Below the pieces are notes generated by a model that did not search any database, was not told the origin of the DNA, and saw only the letters and a program-made list of their open reading frames with translations. Below, in pieces: positions 37,381 through 46,124 of a stretch of DNA of 64,000 bases. The translations under genes were made by a program, and so were the position numbers. Origin of the DNA: Paenibacillus sp. Soil750 (GTDB taxonomy: Bacteria; Bacillota; Bacilli; Paenibacillales; NBRC-103111); assembly GCF_001428045.1 (NCBI RefSeq), contig NZ_LMSD01000007.1, positions 119,808 through 183,807 of the forward strand, given 5' to 3'. Positions within the stretch are counted from its first letter, which is position 1, and every line of letters starts with the position of its first letter.

Positions 37381-38067
37381 TTAGCCCTCTTTGCCTACTA
37401 ATACAGTACCCAAACGAACCCAAGTTGCACCTTCTTGAATGGCCACGTCGAAGTCACTTGACATCCCCATAGAGAGCTCTTTCACTTCATAAGGGAACAA
37501 CCTACGTTCATTCAATTGATCCCGAAGTTCACGTAATCCTCGAAAAACAGGTCTCGTTTCTTCAGACTCTAACTCATAAGGAGCCATCGTCATCAATCCG
37601 CATACGCGAATATGAGCAAGCTTGCTTACTTCCTCAGCAAATTGGAAGAATTCTTGAGGCGATACGCCATATTTCGTTTCTTCACCTGAAATGTTCACTT
37701 GCAAGAAACAATTGACTTCTATTCCCAAACTAGCTGCTTGCTTGTCCAACTCTTTCGCAAGCGACATCCGATCAAGCGAATGAATATAAGCAAATTTGCC
37801 AATGACATCCTTCACCTTATTCGTCTGCAAATGCCCTAGAAAATGCCATGTACCACGCTCATGCAGAGCTTCCCACTTCGGTTTTACATCTTGCCAACGA
37901 TTCTCTCCAATATGTTGTAGACCGATGTTCAATACTTGTTCTGTCGTTTCTAAAGATACATATTTGGTTACTGCGATGATCTTAATGTCATTTTCTTGAC
38001 GACCTGACTCCCGACATACAGTTGCTATCCGAGCTTCAACCTCTTGTTTGCGTTCCAATACGCTCAT
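37381..38067 (-). CDS. ylmE: PLP homeostasis protein (YggS family)
   Basis: 228 residues of the COG0325 family. The PLP Lys lies in IIAVTKYVS near residue 36, with HFLGHLQTNKVKDV, GLMTMAPY and SMGMSSDF also conserved. It binds pyridoxal phosphate and buffers its pool in the cytoplasm; no catalysis is established. GAGGTG precedes the ATG. Confidence 0.95.
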   Translation of the reverse strand: MSVLERKQEVEARIATVCRESGRQENDIKIIAVTKYVSLETTEQVLNIGLQHIGENRWQDVKPKWEALHERGTWHFLGHLQTNKVKDVIGKFAYIHSLDRMSLAKELDKQAASLGIEVNCFLQVNISGEETKYGVSPQEFFQFAEEVSKLAHIRVCGLMTMAPYELESEETRPVFRGLRELRDQLNERRLFPYEVKELSMGMSSDFDVAIQEGATWVRLGTVLVGKEG

Positions 38068-38106
38068 TCTCTCTACACCTCAATTCAAACACGTTGCCCG
38101 TTCCTT

Positions 38107-38964
38107 TCAACGAAGACCGATCCAAGCGATCATTCGCCCTGTGGAACCCCCTTCCTTTCGATGCGAAAAGAAGAGATCAGTTCGACAACTCGTACATAAC
38201 TGAGTTACTTCGATATGGGACGACAAAATTCCTGCTTGCTCGATCAATTTTTGATTTAATAATTGCAAATTCAACATGTACTTCCCGTTGCCTTTATCGG
38301 TGATAATAGCTTCTTGTTCCTTAGGCAATATCTGTACTTCCTCAAAAACCAATCTAACGCGTGATGCTACCATCTGATCAACCTCATAGCAACACGCACC
38401 AATTGAGGGTCCTATTGCTGCTCGGATATCAGATGGCTGACTACCAAAAGTATGTGTCATTAAGGATATTGTAGCCATGGAAATGTTTAACACAGTACCT
38501 TTCCAACCTGCATGGGCAAGACCTACTACACGCTGAACGGGATCATAGAAAAAAAGCGGTACACAATCCGCAAATTGCGCACAGAGTACGATACCTTTCT
38601 CCTTTGATATAAATCCATCCTTCGCTTGAAGAGCTGTTTCTCTGCTATCACGCCCCATTCCCTGCTCGTTCAGACTAACGATAGCAATGTCTTTCCCATG
38701 TACCTGCTCCGCGTATGTATAAGATGTAAATGGCTGCCCTATTGCGTCTGCAACGCGCTCTCGATTACGCACAACATCGTCCTTGTTATCATTCACGTGT
38801 AAACCAAGATTTAATGTTGAAAAGGGGGCTTGACTCACTCCACCTAAACGAGAGCTAAAGCCAGCAGTAATCTCAGGGAATAATGACATCCACGGAGCTA
38901 TAGGTAAAAGGACCGGATGATCCTCTTTTGAATGTAAGGATGGTTGTATGACAAATGGTTCCAA
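38107..38964 (-). CDS. pgeF: Peptidoglycan editing factor / multicopper-like laccase-domain protein PgeF (YfiH family)
   Basis: About 285 residues. Metal-binding His and Cys residues lie in YAEQVHGKDI, CAQFADCVPLFFYDP and GLAHAGWKGT. The family has purine nucleoside phosphorylase and adenosine deaminase activities and is called a peptidoglycan editing factor in some bacteria. The frame opens with TTG GAG GGA, but that sequence contains the GGAGGG ribosome binding site. I therefore place the start at the TTG seven bases after it, at 38964. Confidence 0.93.
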   Translation of the reverse strand: MEPFVIQPSLHSKEDHPVLLPIAPWMSLFPEITAGFSSRLGGVSQAPFSTLNLGLHVNDNKDDVVRNRERVADAIGQPFTSYTYAEQVHGKDIAIVSLNEQGMGRDSRETALQAKDGFISKEKGIVLCAQFADCVPLFFYDPVQRVVGLAHAGWKGTVLNISMATISLMTHTFGSQPSDIRAAIGPSIGACCYEVDQMVASRVRLVFEEVQILPKEQEAIITDKGNGKYMLNLQLLNQKLIEQAGILSSHIEVTQLCTSCRTDLFFSHRKEGGSTGRMIAWIGLR

Positions 38965-39010
38965 TGTAAATCCCTCCAACCCTTTTTGTTTATCTCTACT
39001 TTAGCACAAA

Positions 39011-39071
39011 ATAAAAAGACACACGATGTCTGATCAGCTGCTATAGTGCTGATACAGCGTCCCCGTGTGTC
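39011..39071 (-). terminator. Extended terminator after ymxH
   Basis: GGACACACG pairs with CGTGTGTC with a second helix (CTGTATCAGC/GCTGATCAG) inside, followed by TTTTTATTTT on the minus strand. It separates ymxH from pgeF. Confidence 0.88.
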
Positions 39072-39076
39072 CAACG

Positions 39077-39376
39077 TCAATTTTTAAATTGACGATTAAA
39101 CTCATATACCACTTCAGTGTCGTCCGTTTGTCGATATGGCCGTACGTCTTCTAGCTTCACGAGCACAACGTCAGCACCAATTTTTACGATATGCTTCCAA
39201 GGAATGATAACATCGGTTCCTGTTCCAAACAATCCAAAAAAACGACTCTGATTCGGAACAACAATGGATTCGATTCGTCCTTGGCGCAGGTCAAGCTCCA
39301 AATCACTGATTTGACCAAGCTTTTTGCCGTCCACAATATTAATTACGTCCTTCGTCTGGAAATCAGATATTTTCAT
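39077..39376 (-). CDS. ymxH: PRC-barrel protein of the YlmC/YmxH family
   Basis: About 99 residues. It begins MKISDFQTKDVINIVDGKKLG, then DLELDLRQGRIESIVVP and IIPWKHIVKIGADVVLV, matching the sporulation-associated YlmC/YmxH family of PRC barrels. I chose the internal ATG at 39376 because family members start there; the first ATG has no ribosome binding site, though the chosen one has only a weak AGG. A TTGACA and a TATACT lie upstream but 23 bases apart. It ends at its own terminator. Confidence 0.88.
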   Translation of the reverse strand: MKISDFQTKDVINIVDGKKLGQISDLELDLRQGRIESIVVPNQSRFFGLFGTGTDVIIPWKHIVKIGADVVLVKLEDVRPYRQTDDTEVVYEFNRQFKN

Positions 39377-39459
39377 GAGGCCTATCACCACATATCTCAT
39401 TAGAATTTGTACTGATTTTTTATTAGTATATGTGTCTTATGGGCAAAATGTCCTGTCAA

Positions 39460-39507
39460 ACAAAAAAAGACCTTCACGGCTTGTCTACCAAGGCCGTTCC
39501 AGTCTTT
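39460..39507 (-). terminator. Intrinsic terminator of sigG
   Basis: AAAGAC pairs with GTCTTT and ACGGCTTG with CAAGGCCGT (one bulge), followed on the minus strand by TTTTTTTGTTT. It begins 12 bases past the sigG stop. Confidence 0.88.
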
Positions 39508-39518
39508 GTTAATTGCAC

Positions 39519-40301
39519 TTAGGATTTCACATGTTTCTGCATCTGACAAATAGCCGATTTCTCTAGCCTTGAAACTTGTGCTTGAGAAATGCCAATCTCA
39601 TCTGCCACTTCCATTTGGGTCTTCCCTTCAAAGAAGCGCATAGATAGGATCATCTTCTCTCTAGCATTCAACTTATGCATCGCTTCGCGCAATGCGATAC
39701 CCTCGATCCATGACATGTCTTTATTGCGCTCATCGCTTATTTGATCCATCACATAGATCGGATCGCCTCCATCATGATAAATGGGCTCAAATAAGGATAC
39801 TGGATCTTGAATAGCATCAAGCGCGAACACGACATCTTCTTTGGGTACATTCAAGGCTTCAGAAATTTCATAAATAGATGGCTCGCGTGAGTTTTGATTC
39901 GTTAGACTGTCTCTAACTTGCAATGCTTTGTAAGCAATATCTCTCAAGGAACGAGAAACGCGAATCGGGTTATTATCTCGTAAGTAGCGGCGTATCTCAC
40001 CTATAATCATCGGTACAGCATAGGTCGAGAATTTGACATTTTGACTTAAATCAAAGTTATCAATGGCTTTCATCAAACCAATACAGCCAACTTGGAAGAG
40101 ATCGTCCACATACTCTCCACGATTGTTGAACCGTTGAATCACACTCAGTACCAACCTTAAATTGCCATTGACCAATTTCTCTCTTGCAGTTCGTTCTTGT
40201 TTTGTTTGCAGGTCAGTGAACAACTCACGCATCTCTGCATTGGTTAGCACAGGCAGTTTAGCGGTGTCAACTCCACATATCTCAACTTTATTTCGGGTCA
40301 C
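39519..40301 (-). CDS. sigG: RNA polymerase sigma-G factor
   Basis: 260 residues, nearly colinear with Bacillus SigG. It begins TRNKVEICGVDTAKLPVL, with region 2 motifs DLFQVGCIGLMKAIDNFD and VKFSTYAVPMIIGEIRRYLRDN and region 4 EKMILSMRFFEGKTQMEVADE. It directs late forespore transcription. The start is GTG with GGGAGG eight bases upstream. It follows sigE by 160 bases that contain a candidate SigF-type promoter, as expected for forespore-specific onset. Confidence 0.97.
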   Translation of the reverse strand: MTRNKVEICGVDTAKLPVLTNAEMRELFTDLQTKQERTAREKLVNGNLRLVLSVIQRFNNRGEYVDDLFQVGCIGLMKAIDNFDLSQNVKFSTYAVPMIIGEIRRYLRDNNPIRVSRSLRDIAYKALQVRDSLTNQNSREPSIYEISEALNVPKEDVVFALDAIQDPVSLFEPIYHDGGDPIYVMDQISDERNKDMSWIEGIALREAMHKLNAREKMILSMRFFEGKTQMEVADEIGISQAQVSRLEKSAICQMQKHVKS

Positions 40302-40335
40302 CGTGATTACCTCCCAAGGAGAAACATTACTGTTA

Positions 40336-40365
40336 ATTATCCCCGTGAGCGGTCGATTTATTCCT
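40336..40365 (-). promoter_or_regulatory. Candidate SigF/SigG-type promoter of sigG
   Basis: On the minus strand GAATA is followed 14 bases later by GGGGATAATTA, a near match to forespore sigma consensus elements. It lies about 35 bases before the sigG start. SigF dependence is known for spoIIIG in Bacillus; here it is inferred. Confidence 0.5.
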
Positions 40366-40461
40366 GCCCTATCCCTTACTCAGCCACTTGACAAAAGGGT
40401 ACTGACTCGCTCCCTCCCGTGACACCTGAACAATTTCGACATTTACTGCCAAAAAAAAATT

Positions 40462-41184
40462 TCAGACCATCTTGTTAAACTCTTTGCGAAGCCGCTTAAT
40501 AATCCGTTTTTCCAATCTGGAGATATAAGATTGCGAAATGCCTAACAGATCTGCAACGTCTTTCTGCGTCTTTTCTTCCCCATCCTGCAACCCGAACCGC
40601 AGCTCCATAATAATACGCTCACGTTCACTAAGCTTATCAAGCGCCTTATGCAAAAGCTTCCGATCAACTTGTTCTTCGATATTGCGGTAAATGGTATCAT
40701 TCTCTGTGCCTAGTACATCGGACAATAGAAGCTCATTACCATCCCAATCAATATTCAAGGGTTCATCAAACGATACTTCTGTTCGAATTTTACTATTTCT
40801 GCGCAAATACATCAGAATTTCATTCTCGATACAGCGTGATGCGTAGGTTGCCAGTTTAATTTTCTTCTCGGGGTCAAATGTATTTACGGCTTTGATAAGA
40901 CCAATCGCTCCAATCGAAACTAAATCCTCAATGTTAATGCCCGTATTTTCGAATTTTCTCGCTATATAGACAACCAATCTCAGGTTGCGTTCAATCAACA
41001 TAGCTCGAATAGCTGCATCCCCGGATGGTAATTTTTCCAATAAGTATTCTTCTTCTTCACGAGTTAGCGGTGGTGGCAATGCTTCACTACCACCTATGTA
41101 ATAGATTTCCTCACCTTTAAGTCCTAGCAGCATCAAAATGCGATAATAGGTTAGTTGAACAAGCAGTTTCCACTTCAAGAACAT
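40462..41184 (-). CDS. sigE: RNA polymerase sigma-E factor precursor
   Basis: 240 residues. The N-terminal 28 or so residues form a hydrophobic pro-sequence ([20 protein letters not shown]) before [16 protein letters not shown], the region where SpoIIGA cleaves pro-SigE. Region 2 ([39 protein letters not shown]) and region 4 ([20 protein letters not shown]) are intact. It drives early mother-cell transcription. AGGAGG precedes the ATG, with two hairpin repeat copies upstream of it. Confidence 0.98.
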   Translation of the reverse strand: MFLKWKLLVQLTYYRILMLLGLKGEEIYYIGGSEALPPPLTREEEEYLLEKLPSGDAAIRAMLIERNLRLVVYIARKFENTGINIEDLVSIGAIGLIKAVNTFDPEKKIKLATYASRCIENEILMYLRRNSKIRTEVSFDEPLNIDWDGNELLLSDVLGTENDTIYRNIEEQVDRKLLHKALDKLSERERIIMELRFGLQDGEEKTQKDVADLLGISQSYISRLEKRIIKRLRKEFNKMV

Positions 41185-41201
41185 GTTAGTTTCCTCCTAA
41201 G

Positions 41202-41272
41202 AGTTTTGCCATAGCAAAACTTTCATCGTAAGCTAAGCTGCGTTTTCCAATGGAAAACTGACTTTGTAAGAA
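41202..41272 (-). repeat. Two hairpin repeats upstream of sigE
   Basis: AGTTTTGC-4-GCAAAACT (41202-41221) is followed by a diverged TTCATCGTAAGC. A second hairpin, GTTTTCC-3-GGAAAAC (41242-41258), is followed by TGACTTTGTAAGAAT. Both have the same orientation relative to sigE as the divIVA and rsmH copies; the arm bases changed from TTTTGC/GCAAAA to TTTTCC/GGAAAA while pairing was kept. Confidence 0.8.
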
Positions 41273-41332
41273 TGAACCGTGAACTCCCGTTGAACCTCTC
41301 ATGAAAATGGACTAGCCACTCTTCTCGAAACA

Positions 41333-42259
41333 TTAACCAGCCTGAATCAATGCAGGATGGATAATGGCTTGGTAGGAACCATCGCTGCACAGCTTTCCTC
41401 CGTCGAGGCCTATAAGCACCTTCGTTGCCTCCAATTGCGATTCATTATGAATAATCACCACCTTATCGGGTTTAATCGCTAGCATGAATTGCGTATTCCG
41501 GTTGACCCCACGGTAAGGTACGAGTCGCAAACGGTCCTGCCAAATAAACTCCTCCTCTACCCCTAAGCCGCTGATGATTTGATCCACATCGGATGAGCGT
41601 ATCCTTTGCAGCCATAGCTCGGGTAGAACATCTCCCCATTCCGATACTTCCATTACCATAACTGGTGTTCGCGTCAAAGGATCATATAGTTGGTTACCCG
41701 TATCGATCAAACCTTTACAGGTAGCACTAAAATCCCCAACGTGAATCGTGACCTCTGCCAAATAGGTCGTCATAACCTCACGCTGCTTACTACTTTGAAA
41801 CACGGTTCTAAACCACCAGAGGAGAGGAAGCAGCAATAGGACCACAAACAAGATACTGCCGATTTGAAATTGGAATACTGCGACACCAGATTGTGTAAAT
41901 ACGATACCCTTCATAACATCCGAGGAAGAGGCAAGCACATAATGGATGCCGAACATCCCACCAGCAACAGCAAAATTGATGAGTAAAAAAGTTCCCATAT
42001 TCCGTAATAAATTTTGTAAGGAACCGTAACCAAAAGCGGTTATAATCATACCTGTACAAAACATACATTTCACAGAAAATGTAAAAAGCAAGGTTGGAAC
42101 TGGTAAAAACATCATAACGACATACGAAGCCCCTAATGCTGCAGAAAGTGCAATTCTCCACCATTTGAACGCTATTTTCCGCGTTTTTGCAGTGACCAAT
42201 AGTAAGGCTGCATCCACCAGAAAGTTCAACAGGAAAATGAGATCCGCATAGACGACCAT
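41333..42259 (-). CDS. spoIIGA: Sporulation sigma-E factor-processing peptidase
   Basis: About 308 residues. The N-terminal half has five membrane helices, starting VVYADLIFLLNFLVDAALL. The C-terminal half is an aspartic-protease-like domain with GLIDTGNQLYDPLT, where the Asp-Thr-Gly carries the catalytic Asp. It cleaves pro-SigE at the sporulation septum. I chose the ATG at 42259, nine codons into the frame, because GGAGGTGA lies eight bases upstream. It precedes sigE in a spoIIG operon and has a Spo0A-type promoter. Confidence 0.96.
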   Translation of the reverse strand: MVVYADLIFLLNFLVDAALLLVTAKTRKIAFKWWRIALSAALGASYVVMMFLPVPTLLFTFSVKCMFCTGMIITAFGYGSLQNLLRNMGTFLLINFAVAGGMFGIHYVLASSSDVMKGIVFTQSGVAVFQFQIGSILFVVLLLLPLLWWFRTVFQSSKQREVMTTYLAEVTIHVGDFSATCKGLIDTGNQLYDPLTRTPVMVMEVSEWGDVLPELWLQRIRSSDVDQIISGLGVEEEFIWQDRLRLVPYRGVNRNTQFMLAIKPDKVVIIHNESQLEATKVLIGLDGGKLCSDGSYQAIIHPALIQAG

Positions 42260-42326
42260 GCCATGCCTCACCTCCAAGAAGGGCACTATCTAGCAATTTC
42301 GTGACGAAACTTTAAGGTTCTAAATC

Positions 42327-42391
42327 AGTATATTGGATTCCAAGTTCAAAGTCTGTCTAAACATGCTAGTAGGAAGCTACTTTTTTTGTCA
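42327..42391 (-). promoter_or_regulatory. Spo0A-type spoIIG promoter with wide spacing
   Basis: On the minus strand TATACT (-10) lies 21 bases from TAGACA (-35). This matches the unusually wide spacing known for the spoIIG promoter of Bacillus. TTAGACA (42354-42360), overlapping the -35, is one base from the 0A box TTCGNCA. TGACAAA (42385-42391) is one base from TGNCGAA. A third exact box, TGACGAA (42302-42308), lies in the leader. Confidence 0.65.
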
Positions 42392-42434
42392 GTTAGCGCG
42401 GTCTCGTCCACAGGAGAAAAGCTTACAGAACAAC

Positions 42435-42472
42435 AAAAAACCGAAGCTTCTACATCAAGTAGGGCTTCGGTC
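42435..42472 (-). terminator. Intrinsic terminator of ftsZ
   Basis: ACCGAAGC pairs with GCTTCGGT, with an inner CTAC/GTAG helix, followed by TTTTTTGTTG on the minus strand. Confidence 0.88.
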
Positions 42473-42492
42473 TCTAGACAATTATTATGTAA

Positions 42493-43617
42493 TTATTTGT
42501 CAGTATTGCGTCCGCGATTTCGTAAGAAAGTCGGAATATCTAATTGATCATTAGAAGGCTGTGCGCCAAATGGTTTAAGATTATTTAAGCGGTTGTCAGG
42601 TGCTGCCGTCTCTGGTTGTCCTGGTGAAACCGGACGTTTGATAGACTGATGAATCGGAGCCGCTTTATGCTCGAAACCAGTTGCAATAACGGTAACTAAG
42701 ATCTCATCTTTTAACTTTTCATCGATAACAGCACCGAAAATCATATTTACCTCAATGTCAGAAGCGGATGCCACTATATCAGCAGCTTCATTCACTTCGT
42801 ACAAGCTAAGGTTCATACCGCCTGTGATATTCATCAAAACACCACGTGCGCCTTCGATGGATGTTTCCAACAAAGGACTAGAGATCGCTTTTTTCGCCGC
42901 TTCTGCCGCACGATTCTCACCTGTAGCTACCCCGATCCCCATAAGGGCGGAACCGCGTTCAGTCATAATCGTTTTGACATCTGCAAAGTCCAAATTGATA
43001 AGTCCAGGTACTGCGATCAAATCAGAGATCCCTTGAACACCTTGGCGAAGAACATTATCCGCTTCGCGGAATGCTTCAAGCATCGGAGTCTTTTTGTCAA
43101 CAATCTCAAGTAGACGATCGTTCGGGATAATAATAAGTGTATCTACTTTCTCTTTCAATGCAGCAATCCCTTGCTCTGCTTGTAAGGAACGCTTACGTCC
43201 TTCAAAAGTAAACGGTCGCGTCACTACACCAACTGTAAGTGCACCAACTTCTTTTGCGATTTCCGCAATGACTGGAGCAGCTCCTGTACCTGTACCGCCG
43301 CCCATACCTGCCGTTACGAACACCATATCTGCGCCGCGAAGCGTATTCAGAATCGTCTCCCTTGACTCTTCTGCTGCTTTCTTCCCGACTTCAGGATTTG
43401 CACCTGCACCAAGACCGCGGGTCAATTTATCGCCAATTTGCAATTTATGAACGGACTTGGCCAAATGAAGCGCCTGTGCATCCGTGTTTACGGTAATAAA
43501 TTCTACACCTTTAACACCGTTTTCAATCATGCGATTAACTGCATTGCTACCGCCGCCACCAACACCAATGACTTTAATTTGAGCCAATTGGTCTAAATCC
43601 ATATCAAATTCAAACAT
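42493..43617 (-). CDS. ftsZ: Cell division GTPase FtsZ
   Basis: About 374 residues. The tubulin signature [10 protein letters not shown] lies near residue 105, with [16 protein letters not shown] at the start and [11 protein letters not shown] in the T7 loop region. The C-terminal tail ends [16 protein letters not shown], which holds the conserved peptide that contacts FtsA, SepF and ZapA-type partners. I chose the ATG of MFEFDMDL, with GGGGG nine bases upstream, rather than the ATG three codons earlier, which overlaps the ribosome binding site. It polymerises into the Z ring. Confidence 0.98.
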   Translation of the reverse strand: MFEFDMDLDQLAQIKVIGVGGGGSNAVNRMIENGVKGVEFITVNTDAQALHLAKSVHKLQIGDKLTRGLGAGANPEVGKKAAEESRETILNTLRGADMVFVTAGMGGGTGTGAAPVIAEIAKEVGALTVGVVTRPFTFEGRKRSLQAEQGIAALKEKVDTLIIIPNDRLLEIVDKKTPMLEAFREADNVLRQGVQGISDLIAVPGLINLDFADVKTIMTERGSALMGIGVATGENRAAEAAKKAISSPLLETSIEGARGVLMNITGGMNLSLYEVNEAADIVASASDIEVNMIFGAVIDEKLKDEILVTVIATGFEHKAAPIHQSIKRPVSPGQPETAAPDNRLNNLKPFGAQPSNDQLDIPTFLRNRGRNTDK

Positions 43618-43647
43618 ATGAGCCATATCCCCCTAACTTAACGTTCA

Positions 43648-44892
43648 CTAAATAAATTCACTGAAGAAATTTTTAACTCGATCAACCCATCCTGGCTTTT
43701 GACTATCGGAGGATTTTTTGGTAGTCTTAACAGCCAGTTTTTTGGTGATGCCTGAATTACGATTCTTCATGTATTTGGAGACGAATTGAATAATACCAAC
43801 ACCACTTGTGTAGGAAGGATCACGTACCCCAATGAAATCAGGCACTGCAATACGTACAGATGTAGCCAGTTCGGATTGTGCAATCGCCAGAATACCTGGG
43901 ATACAAACTGTTCCACCAGTTAGTACATAACCACCTGCAAGATTTCCAAATCCCAAACGATGAACTTCGGCACGAATTAATTGAAAAATCTCTTCGACAC
44001 GAGGCTCAATGATATTTGCAAGATCAACCTGAGAGAACTCTTTTTCAACATTGCTGCCCATTCTCGTCACTTTAAACACTTGATCAGGCGCGGAATCTTC
44101 TACGGATGCACAGCCATATTTCAATTTGATCTTCTCAGCAATTTCCAGCTGCGTATGTAAGCCAATAGAAATATCATTGCTGATAAATTCTCCGCCAATC
44201 TGAATCGTTGACGTTGCAACTAAATTACCCTCGTCGAAGACAGCAATTGTCGTTGCGCCAGCTCCGATATCAACTAATACGGTCCCTACAGCCTTCTCAT
44301 CTTTGGAAAGTGCCAAATTACCGGATGCGAGCGACATTAAAATAAGTCCTGCAACCTTCAATTCGGATTTTTCCACAACACGCATTAAATTATGTATGCC
44401 CGTTTTCGCTCCAGTAATAATCGTCGCTTCTACTTCTAAACGAACACCGATCATACCGCGTGGATCATTAATACCTTCTTGTCCATCAACCAAATATTGC
44501 TTAGGTACAACTCCAACTATTTCACGTTCGGGAGGTAATGCGATGACCCTTGCCGCTTGAATGACGCGATCAATATCTTCTTCTCCGATTTCTCGGTCCT
44601 CATTTGAAACAGCAACTACGCCGTGACTTGATTGAAGAGAAATATGATTTCCTGAAATTCCAACGTAAACCTCGGAAATTTGTATACCGACCATTCGTTC
44701 AGCATGATCAATGGCACTTCGAATTGAATGTACAGTTTGATCAATGTCAACGATTGCGCCTTTACGAATACCCTCTGACTCGGCAGATCCCACTCCTATT
44801 ATATTAATGGTTCCGTTAACAACTTCCCCAATAATAGCTCGAACTTTGGATGTACCGATGTCTAAACTAACAATGATATCATTGTTGCTCAA
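43648..44892 (-). CDS. ftsA: Cell division protein FtsA
   Basis: 414 residues of the actin family: SLDIGTSKVRAIIGEV (phosphate 1), VDIGAGATTIAVF (phosphate 2), YVLTGGTVCIPG (adenosine). A 1C subdomain and a C-terminal amphipathic helix (GWVDRVKNFFSEFI) anchor it to the membrane. It tethers FtsZ. The start is TTG with GGAGG about ten bases upstream; no ATG is in reach. It is preceded by a SigH-type promoter, and ftsZ follows 30 bases later. Confidence 0.97.
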   Translation of the reverse strand: MSNNDIIVSLDIGTSKVRAIIGEVVNGTINIIGVGSAESEGIRKGAIVDIDQTVHSIRSAIDHAERMVGIQISEVYVGISGNHISLQSSHGVVAVSNEDREIGEEDIDRVIQAARVIALPPEREIVGVVPKQYLVDGQEGINDPRGMIGVRLEVEATIITGAKTGIHNLMRVVEKSELKVAGLILMSLASGNLALSKDEKAVGTVLVDIGAGATTIAVFDEGNLVATSTIQIGGEFISNDISIGLHTQLEIAEKIKLKYGCASVEDSAPDQVFKVTRMGSNVEKEFSQVDLANIIEPRVEEIFQLIRAEVHRLGFGNLAGGYVLTGGTVCIPGILAIAQSELATSVRIAVPDFIGVRDPSYTSGVGIIQFVSKYMKNRNSGITKKLAVKTTKKSSDSQKPGWVDRVKNFFSEFI

Positions 44893-45191
44893 GCCCCTGG
44901 CACCTCCTGTAACTTAGGTAAAATTGCAAAATCTTCACAAATGCTTTTATACGTATTCCACACAACCGCCATATTCCCTCTTTTTTCTACATTTTTTTTG
45001 CATTTGAAAACCAACTTCAATTTCTCTTTTCAATGTTGTAAAATGCAAACAATTTCGTCTAGTAAATACAAGAAAAAATAGAGTATGCAGATAGAGCCTA
45101 TTTAACCATAAAACTAATTTTAACATTTTTTTCAGAGATTGAGTAGTCTCTGCTACGAATTTTTGTTAGTTTCTCCGCACTATGACGGTTG
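44893..45191. other. Gene-free ftsA upstream region
   Basis: This 299-base AT-rich stretch separates divIB from ftsA. It holds a SigH-type promoter near ftsA, described separately, and an inverted repeat CAGAGA-8-TCTCTG at 45133-45152 without a T-tract. I see no ORF, although ylxW, ylxX and sbp occupy this position in Bacillus subtilis. Confidence 0.6.
44955..44981 (-). promoter_or_regulatory. SigH-type promoter of ftsAZ
   Basis: The minus strand reads AGAGGGAAT, 11 bases, GTGGAAT. The consensus is RNAGGAWWW and RNNGAAT, so the -10 is a full match and the -35 has one mismatch. The expected start site leaves a leader of about 55 bases. Bacillus subtilis ftsAZ has a known SigH-dependent promoter (P2), which supports the call. 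Confidence 0.65.
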
Positions 45192-46028
45192 TTAAGGCTT
45201 TGGTGTTGTTTTCGGCGTAGGTTTCGGGGTGGTCTTAGGTTCCGTTTTGGAATCTGTTTTGTTATCTGTCTTGGAATCCCCGCTTGTTGCAAATGGTGTG
45301 TGATATTCGACTTCGAGCATTGTGATGACGCCATTCGAAATGTGATCCTCTGCTAAACCGGCAATATAACCAGGCAGGTTATCTATTCTATCAGGCAGAT
45401 AGGAAATGGTTGTATGGATTTCGAATTGTGAGCGTGTATAAATCTTTATTTTGTCAGGGTACGATTCCGAAGGATCCGGCTTAATCTCTGACACGTCTGA
45501 CAAAGCACTCTGAGGGATTTCCCCTAGTATTTTACAAAGCGCCGCTTTATTCGGATCCGTATCGGTCCAACCCGTTAAGATTGGCATGTCGAGCGGGATA
45601 ACGCTACCAGCTGGCAGTTCAATAACGTTGCCATCTGCGAGCACAGCTTGCTTTTTACCGTTAGGATCAATTTGGAATGCTACTTTAGGGAATTCTTCGA
45701 CTTGAATGTGAATAACTCCTGGGAACATCTTCTTCACGGCAGCGCTCTTGATCATAGGCATCTTCGAGATCCGCTGTCCAATCGTCTTAGAGCTCACTGC
45801 AAAAAAACGATCTCCTACTGCAACTTGACTAGCTTGTCCAATTGAATCCGAGGCTAATAGCACATTTCCCTCAACATCAATCCGACTGATCCGACTTAGT
45901 GAAGATTGAAAGAACAAAATGACTAGAACAGTTAGGAAAAAAATGATCAAAAAAGAGAGCAGCTTCCGATTCGTACGTGTACGCGGCTTAGGTACAGGCA
46001 GCGTTGGTACTTTGTTATCTTCGGACAA
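45192..46028 (-). CDS. divIB: Cell division protein DivIB/FtsQ
   Basis: About 278 residues. A short cytoplasmic N-terminus rich in Pro and Arg (PVPKPRTRTNRKL) is followed by one membrane helix (SFLIIFFLTVLVILFFQ), a POTRA domain (ISRIDVEGNVLLASDSIGQ) and a beta domain. The C-terminal tail is low complexity, rich in Thr, Lys and Pro. The frame opens with GTG GTG, but AGGTGG there is the ribosome binding site; the TTG at 46028 lies eight bases after it and is my choice. It recruits late divisome proteins. Confidence 0.93.
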   Translation of the reverse strand: MSEDNKVPTLPVPKPRTRTNRKLLSFLIIFFLTVLVILFFQSSLSRISRIDVEGNVLLASDSIGQASQVAVGDRFFAVSSKTIGQRISKMPMIKSAAVKKMFPGVIHIQVEEFPKVAFQIDPNGKKQAVLADGNVIELPAGSVIPLDMPILTGWTDTDPNKAALCKILGEIPQSALSDVSEIKPDPSESYPDKIKIYTRSQFEIHTTISYLPDRIDNLPGYIAGLAEDHISNGVITMLEVEYHTPFATSGDSKTDNKTDSKTEPKTTPKPTPKTTPKP

Positions 46029-46079
46029 GAGGGGCACCACCTAATTATATTTATTACAATGAAAGTGAATATCGTGAAT

Positions 46080-46101
46080 CCCCTCCTGTTTGCAGGAAGG
46101 G
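46080..46101 (-). other. Hairpin in the murA-divIB gap
   Basis: CCCTTCCTG-4-CAGGAGGGG (one mismatch) forms a nine-pair stem between the murA stop and the divIB ribosome binding site. There is no T-tract, so it is not an ordinary terminator. Confidence 0.45.
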
Positions 46102-46124
46102 ATACGCGATAGCCACACAAGCTA

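Noticed and set aside
39425..39459. Ordinary sigma-A promoter for ymxH (TTGACA and TATACT)
   Set aside because: The spacing is 23 bases, too long for a normal promoter; no 0A box supports a spoIIG-like case, so it was not listed as a feature.
45133..45152. Terminator after divIB from the CAGAGA/TCTCTG repeat
   Set aside because: The T-rich stretch is on the wrong side for the minus-strand transcript and the stem is only six bases.
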